From Allobosea lupini (GTDB taxonomy: Bacteria > Pseudomonadota > Alphaproteobacteria > Rhizobiales > Beijerinckiaceae), in NCBI RefSeq assembly GCF_900109525.1, contig NZ_FOAN01000008.1, positions 175,633 to 239,632 of the forward strand: a DNA stretch of 64,000 bases, in the 5' to 3' direction. The notes beneath the pieces are model-generated. The model was not told the origin of the DNA. It saw only the letters and a program-made list of their open reading frames with translations, and did no database searches. This document shows, piece after piece, positions 59,439 to 64,000 of the stretch (the stretch's first letter is position 1; each line of letters starts with the position of its first letter). The translations under genes and the position numbers were made by a program.

Positions 59439-59479
59439 TCTATCACTATCGATAAGAGGTAATTATCGATAGTGATAGA
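59439..59479. promoter_or_regulatory. Perfect 17-bp inverted repeat upstream of the RHE_PE00001-type gene
   Basis: TCTATCACTATCGATAA (59439-59455) and its exact reverse complement (59463-59479) flank a 7-base GAGGTAA loop. The site is AT-rich and isolated in a 270-base gap, 70 bases before the start at 59550. Looks like a dimeric repressor site or a short strong hairpin without a T-run. Confidence 0.6.
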
Positions 59480-59549
59480 TATGTTCAAGCTTGTGTCGAC
59501 GTGAAACAAGTTAGTGGCTATTTGGCTTGGGTATGTTAGCTTATGAGGC

Positions 59550-60740
59550 GTGAGTTCAACCGGTTATGATATTTCGCGCGCGGTGCGCCAGGAGTTGGTT
59601 TCGGACTGCGCCGCAGCCGCCGAAACCGCGGCGATCGCGCTTGCCCGCTGCGACGAACGCCTGGCCCGCGTCGAGCCTGTCCTGGCTGAAGGAGCCTGTC
59701 AGCGCGGCCACGCCTTCGAGGCCCAGGCCCTGATCGGGCTCAGCGGCGGCCTGTGCCCGCTCGAGGACCTTTGCCTGCACGACGCCCGCATGGATGTGCG
59801 CAGCCCGACGCGTGAGATCACGCGCGCTGCGGCCATGCTCGACGAGCGCCGGCGCCTGGCCCGGCGCGAGCCGGCCGAGATCCTGAACCCGGCCGCGCTG
59901 CGGCAGCGGCTGGGCATCGCCGAGGTGCCGGAGCCGGATCGCACGGGCAGGGTGCGGACCGCGGATCAGATCGCGACACCCTGGGACCGGATCGACCTTG
60001 AAGATGACGATGACGGCCAGGTCGATGAGGATGGTCTCGATCGGGAGGAGGAGGACGATCACGGCGATCCGGCCTTTGCCGACATCGACGCCTTGCTGGC
60101 GCGGACGCGAAAAAGGCTCGACGCCTGGAACGATCTATCTTCCGATGCGGGCCGCATGAATCTGACCCTGCGCGATCCCGCCTATGACGCCGCCGGGCGG
60201 CTCGCGCGCTGGCTCACCGTCCTGGAGGAGGGCAGGGGGCTGCCGGCGGCGCTGGCGGCCGCGCTCGCGCTCGATGCCTGGCTTTGGCTCGAACCCGCCG
60301 AACGCGCGGGCGAACTCGGCTTCGCGCTCGCGGCGACTGTATTGCGGCAGCGGGGATTAGGTTCGGCGCATTTGCCGGTGGTCGGGCTCGGGCTGAGGCG
60401 GGGAAAGTTCAGGTGGAGCCCGCACCAGGCGCTCAGTGCCCGGGTCGCGGGGCTGCTCGACGCACTCACTGAGGCGTCGGCGTTTGGCCAGGCCGATCTC
60501 GATCGGTTGTCGCTGGCGCGGACCGCGATGCTGCGGAAGTGTGAAAATAGAAGGGGGAATTCGAAGCTAACCGAGCTGGTCGGTCTGTTCGTGGCGTCGC
60601 CGCTGGTCACGGTGCAATTGGCGGCGGCGCGCCTGCAGGTCTCGCCGCAGGCGGTCGAGGCCATGCTCAAGCAGCTCGGCGGCAGCCTTCCGCGCGAGCT
60701 GACCGGGCGGAGGCGCTATCGCGCTTGGGGAATTTTGTAG
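59550..60740 (+). CDS. RHE_PE00001-family plasmid protein, C-terminal helix-turn-helix (396 aa)
   Basis: The N-terminal part (ALARCDERLARVEPVLAEGACQRGHAFEAQALIGLSGGLCPLEDLCLHDARMDVRSPTREITRAAAMLDERRRLARREP) is the DUF1612-type domain known from rhizobial plasmids, followed by an acidic linker (DLEDDDDGQVDEDGLDREEEDDHGD). The centre is helical (RMNLTLRDPAYDAAGRLARWLTVLEEGRGLPAALAAALALDAWLWLEPAERAGELGFALAATVLRQRG). The C-terminal helix-turn-helix (FVASPLVTVQLAAARLQVSPQAVEAMLKQLGG) suggests DNA binding. Start GTG at 59550 is approximate. Function unproven. Confidence 0.8.
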   Translation: MSSTGYDISRAVRQELVSDCAAAAETAAIALARCDERLARVEPVLAEGACQRGHAFEAQALIGLSGGLCPLEDLCLHDARMDVRSPTREITRAAAMLDERRRLARREPAEILNPAALRQRLGIAEVPEPDRTGRVRTADQIATPWDRIDLEDDDDGQVDEDGLDREEEDDHGDPAFADIDALLARTRKRLDAWNDLSSDAGRMNLTLRDPAYDAAGRLARWLTVLEEGRGLPAALAAALALDAWLWLEPAERAGELGFALAATVLRQRGLGSAHLPVVGLGLRRGKFRWSPHQALSARVAGLLDALTEASAFGQADLDRLSLARTAMLRKCENRRGNSKLTELVGLFVASPLVTVQLAAARLQVSPQAVEAMLKQLGGSLPRELTGRRRYRAWGIL

Positions 60741-60796
60741 GCTGCGAGCCATTTTCAGTCTGCCGACGGTGATTTTCGATAAGCGGCTCCCGAACG

Positions 60797-61333
60797 GTGC
60801 CGATCATTCCGATCGAAAACCCAGAGCACGCTGGCATCCTCGGTGCTGGCAATGCGCCTCACATGAGGTTAGATAATGCCTCAATTGATCTGGAGGCGAA
60901 AATGCTGGCATTCGGAGCAGTCGCGGATGTCCTCGGACTTCCAGCAAAAGAGATTGCCGCACGCTCGCCGTTCGGCTTGATGTCGCGCATCGAAGATGGA
61001 CTACCGGTCGGAGCGCTCGATCGGATGGCCCGCCTTTTGGCGCCGAGCGACGCCCACTTCAAGTATCGCCTCGTTCCCAAGGCCACCTATGAGCGGCGCA
61101 AGACGGCGCTCCGGCTCTCGTCGGACGAAGGCACCCGGCTGGCCAGGGTAGCACGGGTCTGGAGCTTGGCTCTCGATGTCTGGCAGACCGAAACGGAGGC
61201 GCGCGAGTTTCTGTTTCGATCGCACCCGATGCTGGAAGATAGGCGTCCGATCGACGTGGTCATCCAAAACGAGATCGGCGCTGAACTGGTGCTGGATATC
61301 CTGGGCGGCCTGAAATACGGCAGCGCTGCGTGA
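60797..61333 (+). CDS. Xre/MbcA-type antitoxin (178 aa)
   Basis: Residues 30-80 carry the Xre-like fold (IDLEAKMLAFGAVADVLGLPAKEIAARSPFGLMSRIEDGLPVGALDRMARLLAPSDAHFKYRLVPKATYERRK). The C-terminus (RVWSLALDVWQTETEAREFLFRSHPMLEDRRPIDVVIQNEIGAELVLDILGGLKYGSA) is the DUF2384 toxin-contact segment. Longer than the one at 28991. Stop overlaps the RES gene (GTGA). Confidence 0.88.
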   Translation: MPIIPIENPEHAGILGAGNAPHMRLDNASIDLEAKMLAFGAVADVLGLPAKEIAARSPFGLMSRIEDGLPVGALDRMARLLAPSDAHFKYRLVPKATYERRKTALRLSSDEGTRLARVARVWSLALDVWQTETEAREFLFRSHPMLEDRRPIDVVIQNEIGAELVLDILGGLKYGSAA

Positions 61334-61812
61334 CGGCTCAGCGGCTCGATCGCACGCTGTTCAGTTTCCGGATAGGTGACCCGAACGGCACTTATCCTAT
61401 CTTCGATGCCACCGGTTCGACGATCGCGCCCGGACGATGGAACACGCCCGGAAGCCCCCTCATCTACAGCAGCGAGCACTGTTCGACGGCGCTCTTGGAG
61501 AAGCTCGTCCACGGCAGCGGGCGTCTGCCGCCGAACCAGCATCATATCGAGATCACGCTGCCTAGGGGACTGTCGTACGAGGTTTTCTCACCTCCATCCC
61601 TGGCAGGCTGGGACAGCATGCCGGCGACGGCAAGCAGAGAATTTGGCGCGCAGTGGTGCCTGCAGCGCCGAAGCGCGATTTTGATCGTGCCGAGCGTGGT
61701 GGCGCGGCTTGACCGCAACGTGCTGATCAACCCAGCGCATTCGGAATTTGGGACGATCACAGCGAGTCTGCATGAGCCCGTCTATTGGGATCGGCGGCTT
61801 TTTGGATCGTGA
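61330..61812 (+). CDS. RES-domain toxin (160 aa)
   Basis: The RES pattern is complete: LFSFRIGDPNGTYPIFDATGSTIAPGRWNTPGSPLIYSSEHCSTALLEKLVHGSG with GRWN and the ALLE helix, EVFSPPSLAGWDS and ILIVPSVVARLDRNVLINPAHSEFGTI. GTG start overlaps the antitoxin stop. Second RES/Xre pair of the window, unlike the first in sequence. Expected NAD-degrading toxin and plasmid stabiliser. Confidence 0.9.
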   Translation: MTAQRLDRTLFSFRIGDPNGTYPIFDATGSTIAPGRWNTPGSPLIYSSEHCSTALLEKLVHGSGRLPPNQHHIEITLPRGLSYEVFSPPSLAGWDSMPATASREFGAQWCLQRRSAILIVPSVVARLDRNVLINPAHSEFGTITASLHEPVYWDRRLFGS

Positions 61813-61962
61813 GGCCGGGTCGGGACGTGGACCGCGCATATTCTGGAGTTGGCCCATAGCCGACATCTGGAAGGTCTGCTCCTGGGCAGCACAACTGCGC
61901 CGATAGTTTGGTTACAAGAGACGGCCTTAAGCGAGCGCTCGGCGCGCCGGAATTCCAGAAGC

Positions 61963-63656
61963 TCAGTCGGCACTGAAAAAACTCTTCCCGGTGATGCCGG
62001 CCTTGTCGAAGAACGCTTGATTACGCTCGCGGGCGTCCTTCAGCAGGTCGTCCCAGCCGATAAGCTCGATGGAGCCCCGGTAGCCGTTGTTGGGCCTGTG
62101 AATGCGCCCTCGGCCGTCTGCGGTCCGCTGCCAGGAGTATGTCCAGTCGGCGAGCTTTCCGACGATGTCGGCGACGATGAAGCAATAGAAGATCGTGTTC
62201 TGGTCGAGCTGGATCGGACGCCCCCGCACGTCCGTGAGTGAGCCCGACTGCAGGCGCCGAACGTACTTTTCGACTTGCAGCTGAGGGTTCTCGTCGTCCG
62301 TGTAGTTGGTACGGCCGGGTCGCTTGAACTCGACCAAAAGGACCTTCGAAGGGTGATCCGTCTGCCTGAGCCCGTGGACGTGATCGAAGATGAGGATGTC
62401 CGGCCTCTCGTCGGTCTCGGCCTTCTCGGCCAGCGCGGAGAACTCGACGTCCGAACTGAAATATTGGGCGAACGCAAGGCGCTCGTTGATGATCCAGAGA
62501 TCGTGGGACGCCGCCGGCTCGACCTTCTTCCCGCCGCCTGTGATCGTGCTGACGCGCATCGGGCAGATGAAGGAGTGGAGAACGTCCTCGCGCTGGTACG
62601 TCGAGTCCCGGACGTCGTCCTTCACCTTCTCCAAGAGGATGGCGATGAAATCGAGAACCACCTTCCGACGCACGACGTATTCGGCGAGGCTGCGCTGCTC
62701 GGCCTCCTCGATGGCCTTGCCGGCTTCCTTGATAGCGCTGACGAACGATCCCGCGCTGACGTCGTCGTCCTTTAACCGCGTCAGTACCGTCCGAATTTTC
62801 TCGGCCTGACGCTCGTCGCGTCGGAACCGCTCGCGCGAAAGGTGTCCGTAGATGGCATCCTCCTTGAGCTCGCCGGACGGCACCTTGTCCTGAAGCTCGT
62901 CGACATCCCGAAGGCGACGGACGGATATGTGGCGGTGATCGACTCGATCTTTGCCTTCTGTTCGCCCTTCAGCTTGGCCATTGGTTCAGCGAGGAACGTC
63001 TCGACGTGCGGCCAGCAGACGTCGTTGATCATCCTTTCGAGGACGGCGTCCTCAAACAGGAATTTCGTGCGCTCCTGGTTCACGTGCTTGTCGAGGAAGG
63101 CGCCCGTCAGGATGGCGTGGAAGACCAGATTGTCACCCGGGCCGAAGTATTTGAGACCGAGCTTGCCGTCGATGCTCTGCGAATGGACGGTCCGGTCGTG
63201 GGCGATGAAGTGGATGAAGTGCGACCCCTTGAGGTCGGCGCTGGCGATCTTCTCGCACTCCATCATCGTCAGCTTGAGGTCGCCGAACTCCTCCGTGGGG
63301 AGCGATTCCATAGTCTGCGTACGGTGGACGATCTCGTTTATAGCCTGCGGGTAAGTGCGCGTCTCGCCGCCGACGTGTACCTCGATCTCGGGGCAGCGCT
63401 TGCCAATGAAGGTTGGCAGGAAGTGGGACGTCAGGTGCTGGAAGACGTAGTTGCCGCGTCCAGGCCACTTGTCGCGGTATCCGTTTGTCCGCAGCCCTTT
63501 GAACTCGACGAGGAAATAAGGCTCCCGCGGCTCGGCCGCCTCGATCACCTCGTTCTGGATCTGGTTGTCGACGTCGAGGACGAAATTGAACGTGCGCCGT
63601 TGCATGCCGGTGGCCTCGGTCGAGGCCGTGTCGACGCGGATGTCGGCGAAGCAATC
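61963..63656 (-). pseudogene. ATP-binding (GHKL-type) protein C-terminal part, frameshifted and truncated by IS21
   Basis: Two frames join near 62915: upstream (62940-63656) ADIRVDTASTEATGMQRRTFNFVLDVDNQIQNEVIEAAEPREPYFLVEFKGLRTNGYRDKWPGRGNYVFQHL...LKLTMMECEKIASADLKGSHFIHFIAHDR...LKYFGPGDNLVFHAILTGAFLDKHVNQERTKF, then RRLRDVDELQDKVPSGELKEDAIYGHLSRERFRRDERQAEKIRTVLTRLKDDDV...FICPMRV...DERPDILIFDHVHG...VEFKRPGRTNYTDDENPQLQVEKYV. Matches the rear part of long proteins with an N-terminal HATPase domain (defence- or signalling-like). The HATPase part is missing beyond the IS21 end. Confidence 0.65.
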
Positions 63657-64000
63657 TGTCAAATCGCATTGAAGCGCAGCCCTCTTATCGCGTTGAAGGC
63701 TAGCCCCCCTTGGGCTTGCGCCGCCGTGCCGGGATCGGCCCGGCTGAGCTGGTCGGGGTTGCTCGGCCGGGGCGATTTCGGCGTCCAGCTCGCGATGGTC
63801 TTGGGCGCGCTCAGGCCCGGTTCTTGAAGCGCCAGCTCTCGTTGCCGGTCTCGATGATGTCGCAGTGATGCGTGAGCCGATCGAGCATTGCGGTGGTCAT
63901 CTTGGCGTCGGTGAAGATCTGGGGCCAGTCCGCGAAGGCGAGATTGGTGGTGATGATGACCGAGGTGTTCTCGTAGAGCTTGCTGATCAGGTGGAAGAGC
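63657..64000 (-). mobile_element. IS21-family element, one end only (continues past window)
   Basis: The IstB-type frame fills 63811-64000. The outer end begins TGTCAAATCGCATTGAAGCG near 63657, and a partial copy (TTATCGCGTTGAAGGC) lies 25 bases inside, giving the tandem repeated ends that IS21 transposase (IstA) binds. The rest of the element, including istA, is beyond the window. Confidence 0.75.
63811..64000 (-). CDS. istB: IstB-like ATPase of an IS21-family element, C-terminal part
   Basis: The frame reads ...LFHLISKLYENTSVIITTNLAFADWPQIFTDAKMTTAMLDRLTHHCDIIETGNESWRFKNR before TGA at 63811, the IstB C-terminus with the TTN...WxxIF and DRLxHHCxIIETGNxSWRFK motifs. IstB helps IstA select and insert into targets. 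The N-terminal AAA+ part is outside. Confidence 0.93.
   Translation of the reverse strand, partial: LFHLISKLYENTSVIITTNLAFADWPQIFTDAKMTTAMLDRLTHHCDIIETGNESWRFKNRA

Noticed and set aside
1..64000. CRISPR arrays, tRNA or rRNA genes
   Set aside because: No repeat-spacer pattern, tRNA cloverleaf or rRNA stretch was noticed on reading either strand.

Overview
The window looks like part of a large repABC plasmid or chromid of a Hyphomicrobiales (Rhizobiales) alphaproteobacterium. The support is a complete repA-repB-repC block with its antisense RNA and parS palindromes, a VirB/VirD4 conjugation operon led by an acyl-homoserine-lactone (AHL) synthase gene, an RHE_PE00001-type protein, ArdC and strong-helicase remnants, and high-GC codon use throughout. 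The genus cannot be fixed from sequence alone. No tRNA, rRNA or CRISPR was seen.

Layout. 0-9 kb is a worn accessory region: a cut-off GlsB/YeaQ-like gene at the left edge, a degenerate GFA protein, a frameshifted haloacetate-dehalogenase-like gene, a membrane protein with a 24-residue partner, an IS3 remnant, a LysR regulator divergent from a two-part GNAT protein, and an XRE regulator. 9-13.2 kb carries small plasmid-type hypotheticals and a set of exported proteins (two share a CGS[RK]GGPGYR signature and flank a lipoprotein). 13.3-18.4 kb holds LysR/DUF4260, TetR/TspO-like and LysR/SbtA-type transporter pairs.

18.7-25.1 kb is the most unusual part. A luxI-luxR pair and an XRE repressor with its own twin operators sit next to a threonine-synthase-like PLP enzyme, a cysteine-synthase-fold protein that lacks the usual Schiff-base lysine, and a PduX/threonine-kinase-like GHMP kinase, followed by a hipB gene with a HipA N-domain-only partner. 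I propose this as a quorum-sensing-linked phospho-amino-acid pathway. That is inference, not a known system.

25-37 kb holds a CGNR regulator, a full and an internally deleted copy of a small gene, an epoxide-hydrolase-like enzyme, a RES/Xre toxin-antitoxin pair, a broken ArdC gene, a LysR/SDR/nitroreductase group and an ISNCY-type insertion sequence.

37-51 kb is one long minus-strand operon: AHL synthase (traI-like), a Cys-rich exported protein, VirB1-like, VirB2, B3, B4, B5, a small protein, B6, B7-like, B8, B9, B10, B11, VirD4 and an LPD7 protein. A 20-bp lux box lies between the synthase gene and the divergent traR-like gene, so mating is probably quorum-gated. No relaxase domain is visible in the window.

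52.6-56.4 kb is the replication and partition block: parS, repA, repB (with a second parS inside its start), antisense ctRNA, and repC with an AT-rich origin candidate. 56-62 kb holds small repC-linked genes, a tyrosine recombinase, MntA/HepT and a second Xre/RES pair (stability functions), and the RHE_PE00001 protein behind a perfect 17-bp inverted repeat. The right end is a frameshifted gene for an ATP-binding-type protein whose 5' part has been cut off by an IS21-family element running out of the window.
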